DNA of 64,000 bases, from positions 1,449,398 through 1,513,397 of the forward strand of contig CAUYUJ010021059.1 of the NCBI GenBank assembly GCA_963575745.1, read 5' to 3'. Positions 18,220 to 29,529 of the stretch are shown here, piece by piece. The position numbers and the translations under genes were made by a program. How positions within the stretch are numbered: position 1 is the first letter of the stretch; every line of letters begins with the position of its first letter. The notes below the pieces were generated by a model. That model did no database searches, was not told where the DNA came from, and saw nothing but the letters and a program-made list of their open reading frames with translations. Origin of the DNA: Prorocentrum cordatum. Its lineage: Eukaryota; Sar; Dinophyceae; Prorocentrales; Prorocentraceae.

Positions 18220-18500
18220 TGCATTGGAGGAGGACGAGGAGGACGAGGAGGAGGAAAAGGAGGACCACGGGGGACGAGGAGGAGGAAAATGAGGACCACG
18301 GGGAGTTGGAGGAGAGGGAGGAGGGGGAGGAGGAGGAGGAGGAGGAGGAGGAGGAGGAGGAGGAGGAGGAGGAGGAGGAGGAGGAGGAGTAGGAGGAGGA
18401 GGAGAAGGAGGAGGAGAAGGAGAAGGAAAGGAGGAGAAGGAGGAGAAGGAGAAGGAAAAGGAGGAGGAGGAGGACGAGGAGGAGGACGAGCACGACGTGG
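18220..18500. repeat. GGA microsatellite
   Basis: Plus-strand GGA/GGAGGAC repeats, longest pure run near 18325-18390. Confidence 0.95.
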
Positions 18501-18964
18501 AGGGAAGGGCCCAGACTGGCTGAACGCGAGACTGCGTACGGGGCTGCGCCCGATGTATGCTCGCCGTGAAGGGCCGGTGGTGGGGCCCAAGCGGCGAGCT
18601 GTCTTGTGATTCCATCCCGAGCTGTCTTGTTGACGGTCCTGGGGCCCCGCAAGCGACCTCAGTCGAGACCTCTCCACGACGCGAGGGGCCTGGGCCAGGT
18701 GCAGAAACCTCCAGCGTCCTCGATCATCCTGGCAGCATCGGCCCACGGCGACATCCCAGAGCCTTCGTCGAGGATCAAGCCCTTCCTGGGAAAGAGAAGA
18801 AGAAAAGAACCTGGGAGGACAACTGAATACCGATCCCGCACCTCCCCATGCCTCTCGTGCGGTGCGCCCTGACCCGCATGTCGAGGCGAAGCCAGGCGTG
18901 GCCCTCCCAGGAAGCCCAGGGCCAAACTGGTAAAGGGCAACGGTAGCCGGTGGCGGCCAAGAGG

Positions 18965-19110
18965 GGGGTGTCCAAGAGGGGGGGGTGCAAATCATGACCG
19001 GCGGCATGTGCGCGGCCCAGCGGGGGGGCCAGGGACGTAATGAAATAAGAAGAGGCGCCATGAAATCTGGTAAAATATATTGGCCCACGCCATGATATCC
19101 ACCCCTCCCT
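18965..19110. mobile_element. Family N repeat, copy 1
   Basis: Shares GTCCAAGAGGGGG, CGGCGGCATGTGCGC and GAAGAGGCGCCATGAAATCT in the same order with 58972-59105. A weaker relative is at 33775-33905. Confidence 0.65.
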
Positions 19111-19154
19111 GGTCATCACCCCCCTCTTTTCCGCCCCCGAGGTAGCCGGTGCCC

Positions 19155-19250
19155 TGATGTTTCAACAAGCGGCCCCGGAAGCCCCGACCCTTTCCCCAGA
19201 CGGCCATCGGGCCTGGCGAGGGCCCTCGGAGTCTGACAATAACAAAAACT
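19155..19250. mobile_element. Family O repeat fragment
   Basis: Contains GGAAGCCCCGACCCTTTCCCC and GGCGAGGGCC, matching the longer copies at 58510-58675 and 59560-59705. Confidence 0.5.
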
Positions 19251-19306
19251 TGCCAGCCGAAATTTCTGTTCACGGCGCGCGGGGGTCTGGGCTTCATCCT
19301 CTTTGG

Positions 19307-19501
19307 TTATGTCGGGCGTGTCCCCCTACAGGGCGATTTTCGACAAAAAATTAAAAATACACCAAAAATACACCGAAATAGTCAAAAAATACTCCAAACA
19401 TAGTCCCCAGACTATTTTTGGATGATTTTTTATTATTTTTGGTGTATTTTTGGTTTTTCGTCGAAAATCCCCCTCCCTGTAGGGGGACAGGCCCGACTGA
19501 A
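19307..19501. mobile_element. Family A hAT-like MITE, copy 2
   Basis: 195 bp, ends TTATGTCGGGC and its partner TTCAGTCGGGC. Perfect 8-bp duplication CTCTTTGG at 19299-19306 and 19502-19509. The interior is AT-rich with AATAGTC and GACTATTTTTG facing each other. Confidence 0.93.
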
Positions 19502-19522
19502 CTCTTTGGACGCCCGACAGGA

Positions 19523-19697
19523 ATACGGAAAGCATAGGCACTATACCAACAACGGACAAAACCGGCAGCGGCCGCTGTTGTTTGGGCAGGCGGCCCTCTG
19601 TCTTTAAAGGGACAAGGCCCGCGGCGGCGCCGACAGCAACTCCTGCTCAGCACGGGCCAGAACTGCTGCCGATCTTCGTCCCAATCATTCCGTACCC
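19523..19697. mobile_element. Family E inverted-repeat element
   Basis: Begins ATACGGAAAGCATAGGCAC and ends TCATTCCGTA. It holds the family core CAGCGGCCGCTGTTG followed by GGGCAGGCGGCC. Confidence 0.6.
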
Positions 19698-20330
19698 GGA
19701 GATCCGACGTTGCAAAAAAATGCAACACCGTGAAAAATCACGTCCAGACCCCCGGACCCCATCGTTCTGCGCAATTTGTCGACCCAGATCGATATGTGAG
19801 GGTCCTGGGCCCAAATGGGAGCGAAAACCCCCGCTGTGAAAGACTCGCAACGCCAGGATCTCAGGGTACCCATTTCGATCGCTCCGAGGAGGATGAGGAG
19901 GAAGAGCAGGAGGAGGAGGCGGAGGAGAAGGAGGAAGAGTAGGAGGAGGAGGAGGAGGAGAAGATCCTTTAACAAATGGATCTGAAAACAAAGCGGCTCC
20001 TGCGCGGCCTGCGCAGCGGCCCGCAGCGCCCCCAGCGACCCAGGCAGCCCGGGGGGGCCGCCCGGCCGCGCGGCGGAGGCGCCGGCTCCGAGCGGCGGCG
20101 ACGCGGGAGGCGGCGAGGGGCCTCAGCTCCGAGGCCGACATAAGCACGGAGCACCGCTGATCTAGAATGGGAGGAAGAGCATGAATAAGAGAGATACAAT
20201 GAAGCATGAAGAAGAAGAGGAATAACATGAAAAAGAAAGAGACTATGACTCAGAAGCAACAAACACAACGACGAATAAGAATGATAGTACGAAGAAGAAG
20301 AAGAAGGAAACAAACGACTGCATGCTCCCA

Positions 20331-20473
20331 AACTTCTGGAGCTCCGCGAGGACGTCTTGGCTCTGCGCTGGGCCCTCCTTGCGGCGCCTGCCACGCCCCT
20401 GGCGCGCTCTGCGCGTCAGAGGGGGGGGGAGCGACAGCGCCGATCCAAGAAATCCGCCCTGGACCTGCGAAAG
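20331..20473. mobile_element. Family C fold-back element, copy 2
   Basis: Arms AACTTCTGGAGCTCCGCG...TCTTGG...GCGCTGG and the inverted GCGCCGATCCAAGAAATCCG. Same structure as copy 1. Confidence 0.7.
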
Positions 20474-20829
20474 TATATGTCGGCGGCGAGCCCGGTGGGG
20501 AAATCAGGAGGGGCGGGCAATCCCAACAGACTCGGAACTCCCAAGGCCTCTGGGAAGTCCCGCCGCCTTCTGAGAAGGCCTTCTCCTTCTCGCTTCCCCC
20601 CCTCGCTCGCCGCCGAGTATGCGTGTCGCTGCTTCTCTCCTCGGGTTCGCTCGATCCGCATCCTCTCTGGCATGTCCACTTGCCCCACTGGCCGACTTCC
20701 ACCCCCCTGCTGTGGTGTGTGTGTGCTGTGCTGTTCCCATCGGGTCTCGCGCGGCCTGATATCCCCATCTGGGGAAAATGAGCCGCGGGGCGGAGATGCC
20801 GTGGCAGAATGGGGATGGGGATTCGCGTG

Positions 20830-20930
20830 GTGTCGTCACGTGCGAGTTCGTGCCGTCACGCGCGATTTCGTGTCGTCACGTACGATGCTGACATACGGCA
20901 AGCTCGTGTCGTCACGACGGGCGCGCTGAT
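20830..20930. repeat. Short tandem repeat with TCGTCACG units
   Basis: Four or five copies of a unit of about 20-25 bp that reads TTCGTGTCGTCACG with variations. Confidence 0.7.
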
Positions 20931-21162
20931 TTCGAACTCCGAAGGCTCGCGCCCCTTCGGTGACGCAGATGGCTCGACATCGAGTCGCCGCCACGTCGAC
21001 ACGGCACCAGCCTGCCGCACGAAGCCAACCAGACGCCGCCGCCAATGACATCGTCGCCTTCCCGTCGGAGGATCCCGCCAACGGCGTCGTCGCCGCGGGC
21101 ACTCCTGCAAGCCCCCGCCAAGCGGCGGCGACGAGAGAGGTGGCGAGGGGCCCGGGCCCGGG

Positions 21163-21310
21163 CCCGTCGGCATCGAATTGGGAAATCGGGTGGAATCGAA
21201 GCGTGCATCGGATCGGGCTGCATCGGCACGGAGTCGCGGATCGAGTCGAGCTGGCTGCGCCAGGATGCACAACGACTCTCTGAGGAGCATCAGGTCGTCG
21301 GAATATCAGA
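21163..21310. repeat. ATCGGATCG-rich repeat (also at 50830-51030 and 58312-58480)
   Basis: GCATCGGATCGGGC, CATCGGCACGGAG and GTCGGAATATC occur in the same order at 58312-58480. Looser ATCGGATCG repeats lie at 50830-51030. No gene seen. Confidence 0.5.
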
Positions 21311-21572
21311 ATCGCATCGTGCGAGGCCAAACTCTTATACATGTCCACCCATGTGGCCCAGGCCACGAGGCGATGACCTGGTTCGGGTGCTGCCACTGAC
21401 CCAGGGAGCTTCCCCGGCGGCATCCACGGAACCACTCACGACGCGCAGCGGGACCAGAGGGGCTCAAACAATTGTGGCGAAAGGCTGAGGCCAGGGCCAT
21501 TCCTTGCAACACCCGAATCCTCCCGACTCCGTGGGTGACAGGTGCGAAGCCAGAGTATACACTTCAGACGAA

Positions 21573-21717
21573 GCCAGGACGAGGATAACATCGAATGCGG
21601 ATAAATCAAGAATCTCTGAGATCCAGCGGCTCTGGACGAGATCTCGGGCGCCGCGGTCTTCTCAGAGCGTTCCGCAGCGCTCTGAGAGCGTTCCAAGGAT
21701 TTATCCTCGTCCTAGCC
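21573..21717. mobile_element. Family K inverted-repeat element, copy 1
   Basis: Ends GCCAGGACGAGGATAA and inverted TTTATCCTCGTCCTAGC. The interior has GAATCTCTGAGATCCAGCGG and GCGTTCCGCAGCGCTCTGAG, both also in the copy at 29876-30019. Confidence 0.7.
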
Positions 21718-22205
21718 ACGTCCGAACACTTCCGCCGCGTGGGTGCCAGATGCCCAAGGACACCAGGCGGCGGGGGGCATAGACATGTCTGCTGGTCCCC
21801 AGAGTCGCAAGAAACGCAAGGTTGTTTTTTACATCAGGGATCCCCCTATTCTCAGCACTGCCGGTCTCTTTCACAAGGGTTTGCCTGCGTCCGAGTGCCC
21901 CCCGCTGGTCCTCCCCCCTCTCTTCTCGCCCCATCCTCTCCTCCACCGTCTCCCCCCTCTCCCGCGTAAGCCAAGCAGGCGAGTCACGATGATGCTGCTT
22001 GTCTGCTTCACACACCATGTGCACTGCAGCCGATGTGCCGTGATGGCGCGGCTGCTTCGTGCCGTCTCTGTCCCCCGCTCAAGGCCAAGACAGCGGTGCT
22101 CCCTCGAACCGGCGGCCGCGAAAAACCGCTGGAGTCTCCCAGGGCGCGCCCCGGCCAGCATCCCGTGGGGAATCGGGCCGCAGCGGCGCGAGGCCTCCCA
22201 GAAGC
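21718..22205. other. Unique sequence, no gene seen
   Basis: No inverted repeats or convincing coding signal. Confidence 0.4.
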
Positions 22206-22435
22206 CTTAGAGCCCTCCTCCGTAATTAAGAAAACCCAAAAGCCCAAGCCTCCAACAAAAAAAACCAAGAGCCCTGAGATTACCTCTCCAAAAAGCCCCA
22301 AAAGCCTCTCAGAGCCCAAGAAGCCCCAAAAGCCCAAGAAGAGGCCTCAACGTCCTCTCAGACGCCACAAGAATCCCAAAGAGAATCCCAAATGCCCAAG
22401 AAGCCAGAACACAGCCTCTCAGAAGCCCGAATAAC
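22206..22435. repeat. Degenerate AAGCCC/AAGAAGCCC repeat
   Basis: The plus strand reads as Lys-Pro-rich peptide (KKPQKPKKRPQRP) because of repeated AAR CCN codons. It looks like degenerate short tandem repeats rather than a gene. Confidence 0.6.
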
Positions 22436-22499
22436 CATTTTCAACATTCCACAACTAGATGACCCGAACACCTCAAACCTCGGAGCCTCTGGCAGTTCG

Positions 22500-22640
22500 A
22501 GGGACGTTGAACCATCCGGGATCCTCGCCCCTCGAAGCTCATCGATCCTCGCACCCTCGAGCCTCATCGGTCCTCGCACCCCGCACTTCTAACCTCCGCG
22601 AGCCTCGATCCTCGCACCCTCGAGCCTCCTCGCTCCTCCA
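22500..22640. repeat. CCTCGATCCTCGCACCCTCGAG tandem repeats
   Basis: Five to six imperfect copies of a unit of about 25 bp containing GAGCCTC, ATCCTCGCACCC. Confidence 0.7.
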
Positions 22641-22999
22641 TCCCCGAACGCCGCCCCCGTGGAGAAGGGGGAACTGCACTGGCCCCGACCGCGACGCGCG
22701 GAGCGCGACTATCTTCGCGCCCCTGGGGGGGGCCTGGATCCACGAGCCTCGAGCCTCGATCCCGATGCAATCAGCCAGCCGCCAAACCCACAGAGGAGGA
22801 GGAGCAGGACGAGGAGGAGAAGGAGGAGCAGCGCGGACCCTCCCGTCTCACCTCCTCCCCTTCATCCTCCATATTTCCCCCATAGAGACCTCATCATCGA
22901 CCTCCGTCTGTCTACACCCCACCGACCTCTATCCACGACAGCACCCTCTCCTCCCTGCTCGAGAGAAGATAGGGAGGAGGAAAGAAGGTGAAGGGAGGG

Positions 23000-23560
23000 A
23001 GGAGGTGAGGAGGAAGAAGAGGAGGGGAAGGAGGAGGGGGAGGAGGAAGAGGAGGAGGAGGAGGAGGAGGAGGAGGAGGAGGAGGAGGAGGGAGGAGGAG
23101 GAGAGAGGAGAGGGAGTAGAACGAGGAGGAGGAGGAGGAGGAGGAGGAGGAGGAGGAGGAGGAGGAGGAGGAGGGAGGAGGAGGAGGGGAGGAGGAGGAG
23201 GAGGAGGAGGAGGAGGAGGAGGAGGAGGAGGAGGAGAGGAGGAGGACAAGGAGGAGGAGGGAGGAAGAGGAGGAAGAGGAGGAGGGGGAGGAGGGGAGGA
23301 GGTGGAGGAGGAGGAGGAGGAGGAGGAGGAGGAGGAGAGGAGGAGGAGGAGGAGGAGGAGGAGGAAGGAGGAGGAGGAGGAGAAGGAGAGGGGGAGAGGA
23401 GTAGAACGAGGACACGGAGGAGGAGGACCAGGAGGAGGAGGAGGAGGAGGAGGAGGAGAGGAGGAGGCGGAGGAGGAGAAGGAGAGGGGGAGAGGGAGTA
23501 GAACGAGGACACGGAGGAGGACACGGAGGAGGAGGAGGAGGAGGAGGAAGAGCGATGCCC
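23000..23560. repeat. GGA microsatellite, about 560 bp
   Basis: Long plus-strand GGA tract with blocks repeated at larger scale, such as GGGGAGAGG-AGTAGAACGAGG at about 23110, 23390 and 23485. A weaker purine tract continues at 23730-23930. Confidence 0.95.
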
Positions 23561-23929
23561 AGACGCCCCCCCCCTTCTGACCGCACAGGGGTCGATCCTC
23601 GAATCTCCCGCCGGCGGGCCGCGCCCGGGGCCGGGGCCCGCGGCCGCGGCGCTCGGGCTGCCCGGGGGCGCAGGGGGCTCCCCGTCTGAGTCCTCGTCCT
23701 CCTCCTCGGGCTCGTCCTGCGGCGCGTGGGGGGGGGAAGAGAAGCAGGGAGAGCGGGGGAGAGTGGAGGAGGGGAGGAAGGAATGAGGAGGAGAAGGAGA
23801 AGGAGGAGGAGGAGGAGGAGGGAAGACGGGGAGAGGCTAGGAGGGAGAAGAAGAGGAGAAGAGAGGGAGGCAGGAGGAAGGAGCAATAGGAGCAGCAGCA
23901 GCAGCAGCAGGAGGAGGAGGTGTTGGAGG

Positions 23930-24499
23930 AGGAACCTCCAGCATGTCTGCAGTCGCGATTATTCCATGCGCACGTCTTTGCCAACTTTGATTGGCGTTCG
24001 ACTATCTCAAGCCGATCGTAACATCAAACCTGGGAGAAAGCCAACTCTATTCATGTTGTTCCTAAACGTTATTTGGTTTGGACCGCATCTTGAACAGAGC
24101 ACCTGTTGCTCCTTAATATCCTCCCCGCTTTAGTCACTTCCTAGCTCTCTGTCATGTTATTGTCTTGTCCTGTCGTCCCTGGATGTCCCAGGATGTTCCT
24201 GATCGTGTGACGGCTACCAATTTCGAAGCTGTGGGGAGTTCCGCAGAATGTCTGCGCACGCACGCAAATCTAGCATGCCCTTCCCGCCAAGGGAGCACAC
24301 AGAAGAAGAAAGATCGGCAGCATCTGCGCCCATTTGGGAGTCCCGAGGAAGGGCCCTAGGCAAGCAGTTGGATCTCGCACCCTTCTGTGCTCACAAGCAG
24401 AGAGCTTTCACCAGTTGCTGAAATAAAATGTGAACCAAACGAAGAGCAAAGTATATCTCATCTCCCTGGGTGCCTCCAATGTGGCAGGATCCTTGAATC
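23930..24499. other. Unique sequence, no gene seen
   Basis: Lower GC than its surroundings. I see no motif or inverted repeat. Confidence 0.4.
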
Positions 24500-24582
24500 C
24501 AACCCCAGGCGCGCTCCGCGCGCTAGGGAAGGGAGGGTCAAGCGCAGATCCGAGAAATCCGCGCAGACCTCCGAAAACTCAT
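24500..24582. mobile_element. Family C fragment
   Basis: GGCGCGCTCCGCGCGC loop sequence followed by a right arm (GCGCAGATCCGAGAAATCCG). Confidence 0.6.
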
Positions 24583-24779
24583 GATTAATAACCGTGTTCT
24601 CCGTCAATTGTCTCGGGGAACTTATGATTAGTAACAGTTTTTCCTGGGCGTAGGCATCCCTGGGCAGGAAAAACCTACATGAAACTACGAAAGCGTCGGA
24701 AACAAACCTTGAGCCTACTCTGGCGAAGAGCCCCCCCCTGCCGTTGCCCCTGATCTCGGCTCTGGGTGCACCTCACGTG

Positions 24780-24965
24780 GATCGGGGATCTTCTGACCCG
24801 GGTCAATCCAGACCCGGGCCAGTCAGGCCTTGCAGAAGCCTGCAAGATCCTGCAGCCAAGCCCGGGTCAATGCGAAGGATCCTGCAAGATCCTGCAGGAT
24901 CCTGCACCCAAACCCGGGTCAGTGCGACCCTGGTCCTGCAGGATCCTGCAAGATCTGGCGCTCTG
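24780..24965. repeat. GATCCTGCA and GACCCGGGTCA repeats
   Basis: Interleaved copies of GATCCTGCAAGATCCTGCA and of the near-palindrome GACCCGGGTC, about 10 and 4 copies. Confidence 0.8.
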
Positions 24966-24994
24966 GCTGACACCGTCTGCATTGACTCCCGTCT

Positions 24995-25410
24995 CAAGAG
25001 GAGGAGGAGGAGGAGGAGGAGGAGGAGGAGGAGGAGGAGGAGGAGGAGGAGGAGGGGGAGAAGGAGGAGGAGAAGGAGGAGGAGGGAAAGGAGGAGGGGG
25101 AGGAAGAGGAGGAGGAGGAGGAGGAGGAGGACGGATCAGGGATCCCCAGTGGATCAGGGATCCGTTGATCGGGCGCATGGGCGTCAGATCCGCGCCGCCA
25201 GACATGGGGCGGTCGTCCCGCCCGATGGGGCGCCGCAGCGCGCCGAAAGCTGGACTGGAACTTGGTCGAGGGCGATCGAGGAGGACCGACGAGGACGGGG
25301 AGGAGGACGAGGAGGAGGGTCGAGGGAGATCGAGGAGGGTCGACGAGGACGGGGAGGAGGAGGAGGAGGAGGACGGGGAGGAGAAGGAGGAGGAGGGGAG
25401 GAGGATCCGC
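24995..25410. repeat. GGA microsatellites (two blocks)
   Basis: GGA runs at 24998-25135 and, after 120 bp of other sequence, GGACGGGGAGGA-type repeats at 25270-25410. Confidence 0.9.
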
Positions 25411-25649
25411 GCGCCCTCTGAACCGTGAAGCAAAAGGCTGCCCCGAGCGGAGCTGCCGGCGGGAGGGCCCGGCCTCCTCGTGCTCCTCCTCCCCCTCGCG
25501 CTGCAGCCGCAGCTGTTCCCGCAGGCGGGCGAGTTCCGCGGAGAGGTCCTCGCGCCTGCCGGCTCGAGGGCGGGGGGGGTGCAGAGGCCACGGACGGTCG
25601 GAGGCGGAGCAAGGGCAACGGCCACCGAGGCGGAGCAAAGGCCACGGTC

Positions 25650-25745
25650 GAGCAGGGGATCGACTGCAGAGTTGGTTCACCCCGACGTCGATGATCTCGT
25701 CGAATCTGGATTAAAGCTCGTCTCATGCTCGTGTTTGTGTGTATA
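25650..25745. repeat. Border sequence, inverted partner of 28920-29015
   Basis: TCGAGCAGGGGATCGAC...ACCCCGACGTCGATG...CTCGTCGAAT leads straight into the ATGY array. The minus strand at 29015-28920 reads TCGAGTAGGGGATCGAC...ACCCCAGAGTTGAT...CTCGTCGAAT and also leads into a tetranucleotide array. About 65-70 percent identity by eye. Confidence 0.6.
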
Positions 25746-26415
25746 CATGTATGAATGTATGAATGTTTGCGTGCATGCATGTATATATGTATGAATGTAT
25801 GCATGCATGCATGCATGTAGTCATACATTTATGTATGCATGCATGCATGTATGTGTGTATGCATGGTTGCATGCATGTATACGTATACGTGTATGCATGT
25901 ACGCGTGTACGTATACATGCATGTATGTATGGATGCATGCATGTACGCATGCCTGTAGGTATGTATGAATGTATGTAGGTGTGCATGCATGCATACATGC
26001 GTGCATGCATGCATACATGTATGCATGTGCGCGTGTGTTTTGTATGTGCGTGCATGTACGTATCTTCATTCAGTTATATGTGTATGGTTGTATGAATGCT
26101 GCTTGCATGTATGTGTGTATGTTGTTGCGTGTGTAGGTCAATGTGGAAGTATGTATGTGTGTATGCGTGTGTGTCTGTAGGCATGTACGCATGGATGCAT
26201 GGATGTATGGATGTGTGGATGTATGTGAATATGGATGCGTGCATGCATGTACGTATATATATGGATGTGTGTATGTATGTGTGTGCATGTATGTATGTAC
26301 ATGTATGTGGGTATGGATGTATGTGTATGTACGTATGTATGCGTGTATGTATGTATGAATGTATGCGTAACTAGGTATGTATGTATGCATGTATGTATAG
26401 GTGCATGAAGGTGGC
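25735..26415. repeat. ATGT/ATGC tetranucleotide array
   Basis: About 170 tetranucleotide units, mainly TGTATGCA and TGTATGTA with single-base variants. It ends where the truncated LINE begins and resumes beyond it (28700-28915) in the same plus-strand orientation. Confidence 0.95.
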
Positions 26416-26429
26416 AAGTGGCAGGTGGC

Positions 26430-28690
26430 AAGTGTGCGCGTCTCCGAAAAGGCCCGACGCGCGGGCGCGCATGCAAGAAGACTACAGTAGGGCCGGCCGC
26501 TCAAGCTATGCCGTCGACCACGTCACGAACATCTTGTGTTTTGGCGAGCCACGCCGCCCTGTCGCCCGCCATCAATGCTCAGCGTCGCCCGCCAGTATGA
26601 CAACAAATCGCCGAAGTTTGTCTTTGCATCTCATGTGTCTGCCGCGCGATGGCCGCATGAGCCTCCTCGGGCCCTCGCGCCTTGCATCCTGCGTCCACGC
26701 GGGGTCACGCCAGAACGTCACTCTCCAGACCCACGTGCCCGCACTTGACCTGCAGACGTGCCCAGCCAAAGACCACTTCCTCAAGGCGTGCGCCGTTGGC
26801 CAGTCCCTCGCGGCCGCGGCGTGCGCCTTGGCCCTCGCCCGTCCTGTGGACAGGCGAACCCAGTCGTGCCATGGCTCGTCAGGACGACGCCGGATGCCGC
26901 ACATGCGTCGCAACATCCCGTTCTCAGCAGTGGTCAAGAAGAGCGTCTCGTCCGCGCGCGGCGTCCAGGATCCCGCGCAGTAAAGGACACTACTGCCGAT
27001 GGCCGCGTCGAACAACGTCAGTCTCCTTGGCAAAGAACGATCTGCGTTCATCAACAGCTGTTTCATGGCCCAGAACTTTCTCCACCCTACCGCCACCCGG
27101 TGCTCCAGCTCTGCTTTGGTCACGTCTGCGAGAGGAAGCATCGTGCCGAGCACTTCCAAAGGCTTTCCCTCCCCAAACACCTTTAGCGAGAAACCGTCGT
27201 CTAGCGCTACATCGCCTCGTTGTCGAACATCGTGGAGGTCTGTCTGCGCCTTGCATCTCGCAAGGTGTAACTTCAAGCCACGCTTCAACAGTGAATCTCG
27301 CAGAGAGACGGCCATGCGCTTCAAGAAAATCCATGACCTAGCCACGAGTGTCATGTCGTCCGCGACAGCAACGTGTGTCAAGCGCTTCCTGTCGAGCGCT
27401 CGCCCAATCGCTGTGCTGTGTCCTCGTCGCTGCCATAGTGCGTCGGCTTCCCCCAGCATTTGCGCCATCACCAGGTTGAACAGCACGGTTGAAAGCGGGT
27501 TTCCCTGACGTACGCCCCGCTGCACCGCGAAGTGGCGACCCACTTTGCCCGGAGATAGTTGCACATATGCGGACATGTCTTTGTAGAACTTTCAGAGAAC
27601 CCGCACCACTCCATCATGCACGTTTGACATCATGAGTGCCTCGAAAAGCTGCACATGATACACCTTGTCGAAAGCTTTCTCGACATCCAGGGTACCCACC
27701 CACAACTCTTCCCCTCATCCCGCAGACTTCTCTATTACCATTCTCAAAACGTGCAAAGCATCGTCACAACCTCTGCCACTACGAAACCATATTGCTCTTC
27801 CCGCAAGTGCTTCTCCACGCTTTCCTTGATGCGGTCGTAGAGCACGAGGCTGAACAGCTTCGCCATGACCGGGATGATCGAGATGGGCCTGTAATTCTTC
27901 AAATAATATCGTGCGCCCTTCTTGAAGATGACAGACAGCCGCGCGACCTTCCACTCACTGGGCGCGTCCAAGGTCCCACCGAAAACATCTGTGAAGTATG
28001 CTGCAATGGTGCTCATCAACTCCTCGTGCCCTGTGCGAAGCATTTCCGCAATCAGTCCGTCAGCAGCGCCTGCTCTCATTCCCTTCATTCCCTGCAAAGC
28101 CGCAGAGACCTCCGCAGCTGTGAACGGCGGGATATCTTGGGGTGCGCAATGCCGCTCGTCCTCTCCAGCTGTTTGTGCATCCCGGTACAGGTCCTCATAA
28201 AAGTAAGCGAACGCATTCGCAATGAATGCACTATCTGTCACCAGCTCTCCTGCAAGGTTTCTGATCGAAGTGGTTCTCTCTACGCCAGCGTGTCGCTGTT
28301 GGATCCGTTGGAGGCTGCGTAGCCCTTGACCTCGTTCAACTGCCTCGCGGATCTCTTTATCGTAGCGTCGTCGTCTGCTTGCCCAGAGGGCTCTCCACAG
28401 ACGCTTGGCCAAAGATTTCCTTCGCTCCGGGTCATGTTCCTGTCTCCTCGCAGCAAAAAGCTCGACCACTTCATCGCTATGCTTACTCCGATGCGTCGCA
28501 GCTGTCTCCCCACCATTCTGGGCAGCCTGCACAACTATAACATTCACCACATTTGACAGGTTCGCGTGGCCTTCCGCGAGTCCATCCGTCAGGAAGCCGT
28601 GGTACAAGGAAGGTTGTTCGTGTTCGTCGAGGACTAGCTTCCACCCTCGCATGATCTTGGCCTGGCAAAGTCGAGGACGAGAATGTGCAG
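26430..28690 (-). pseudogene. 5'-truncated LINE, reverse transcriptase
   Basis: Non-LTR reverse transcriptase, minus strand. A linker region (AKRLWRALWASRRRRYDKEIREAV) comes first. The RT domain follows: FTAAEVSAALQGMKGMRAGAADG, NYRPISIIPVMAKLF, then motif A (TLDVEKAFDKVYHV), motif B (GVRQGNPLSTVLFNLVM) and catalytic Ala-Asp-Asp (VAVADDMTLVA). The C-terminus carries WSLAGHVCRSS, a Trp-x-x-x-Gly-His-Val-x-Arg arrangement seen in RTE-like elements. No endonuclease is present. One frameshift near 27800 (QYGF to RSGRGCDDAL) and two in-frame TGA codons (27715 and about 27591) break it. Both ends abut the same kind of ATGY array, so it probably inserted into a microsatellite, or its 3' tail is the repeat. 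Confidence 0.85.
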
Positions 28691-28699
28691 CTGTCCGCA

Positions 28700-28915
28700 G
28701 CTTGGCATGTCTGTGTGTATGTATGTATGCATGCATGTCGGTGCGTGTATGTGTGTATGTGTGTGTTGATGTGTCTGTGTATGCATGCATACATGCATGC
28801 ATGCGTGCATGAATGATGTATGTATGGATGGATGGATGGATGGACGGACGGACGGATGGATAGATGGATGGATGTGTGTATGTCTGTATGTCTGTATGTC
28901 TGTATGTATGCATGT
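28700..28915. repeat. ATGT/ATGC tetranucleotide array, second block
   Basis: TGTATGTATGCATGCATG units with GATG, GACG and TCTG variants. Same plus-strand orientation as the block at 25735-26415. Confidence 0.95.
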
Positions 28916-28919
28916 ATTG

Positions 28920-29015
28920 AAATATACATGAGCAGCTTACAAATTGCGTCGTATATTCGACGAGTAAATCAACTCTGGGGTCAATCAATTTTGTCGTCGA
29001 TCCCCTACTCGAATC
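28920..29015. repeat. Border sequence, inverted partner of 25650-25745
   Basis: On the minus strand this reads like the left border (GGGGATCGAC, ACCCC, CTCGTCGAAT). See the partner entry. Confidence 0.6.
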
Positions 29016-29199
29016 GAGGGGGGACTGGCCCCTCGGGACGGGACGCCGTCCCGCCGCCCCGTCCCGGGTCGCGAGCAACTGGCTGCCGCCCGAGATCCAA
29101 CACTCGCTACGACGACCTCGAGAACGCCCCGCATCCATTCGACCAATGCAAGATGCGCGCCAAATCTCACGGAAACCCGCGAGCCGACCTGCCGTAGGA

Positions 29200-29358
29200 T
29201 TAGGTCGGGCCTGTCCCCCTACAAGGGGAACTTGGGCGAAACATTAAAGATGCTCAAAAGATACCGCTAAAATGTTTTTAAAATAGTCAAAAAATCGTCC
29301 CATGACTATTTTAACTATTTTTGAATATTCCTCCTGTAGAGGGACAGGCCCGACTTAA
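29200..29358. mobile_element. Family A hAT-like MITE, copy 3
   Basis: 159 bp, ends TTAGGTCGGGC and TTAAGTCGGGC (inverted). Perfect 8-bp duplication CCGTAGGA at 29192-29199 and 29359-29366. Confidence 0.95.
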
Positions 29359-29529
29359 CCGTAGGAGCACATGGACTCACAGCACGGACCTTTTCACTGC
29401 CCGGCGGGGCAAGGTGCCACCACGGACACAGAACCCACCCACCCTTGTGAGGACGGGGCGAGAACGCCGGCGGCCCGCGCGTCGCCTCGGAGGTTGGCGG
29501 CACACACAGGGGGGGGGAGCAACTCATGG

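Noticed and set aside
22459-23984. Long Glu/Arg/Gly or Ser/Pro/Leu-rich frames
   Set aside because: They are translations of the GGA tract in all frames; no non-repeat domain.
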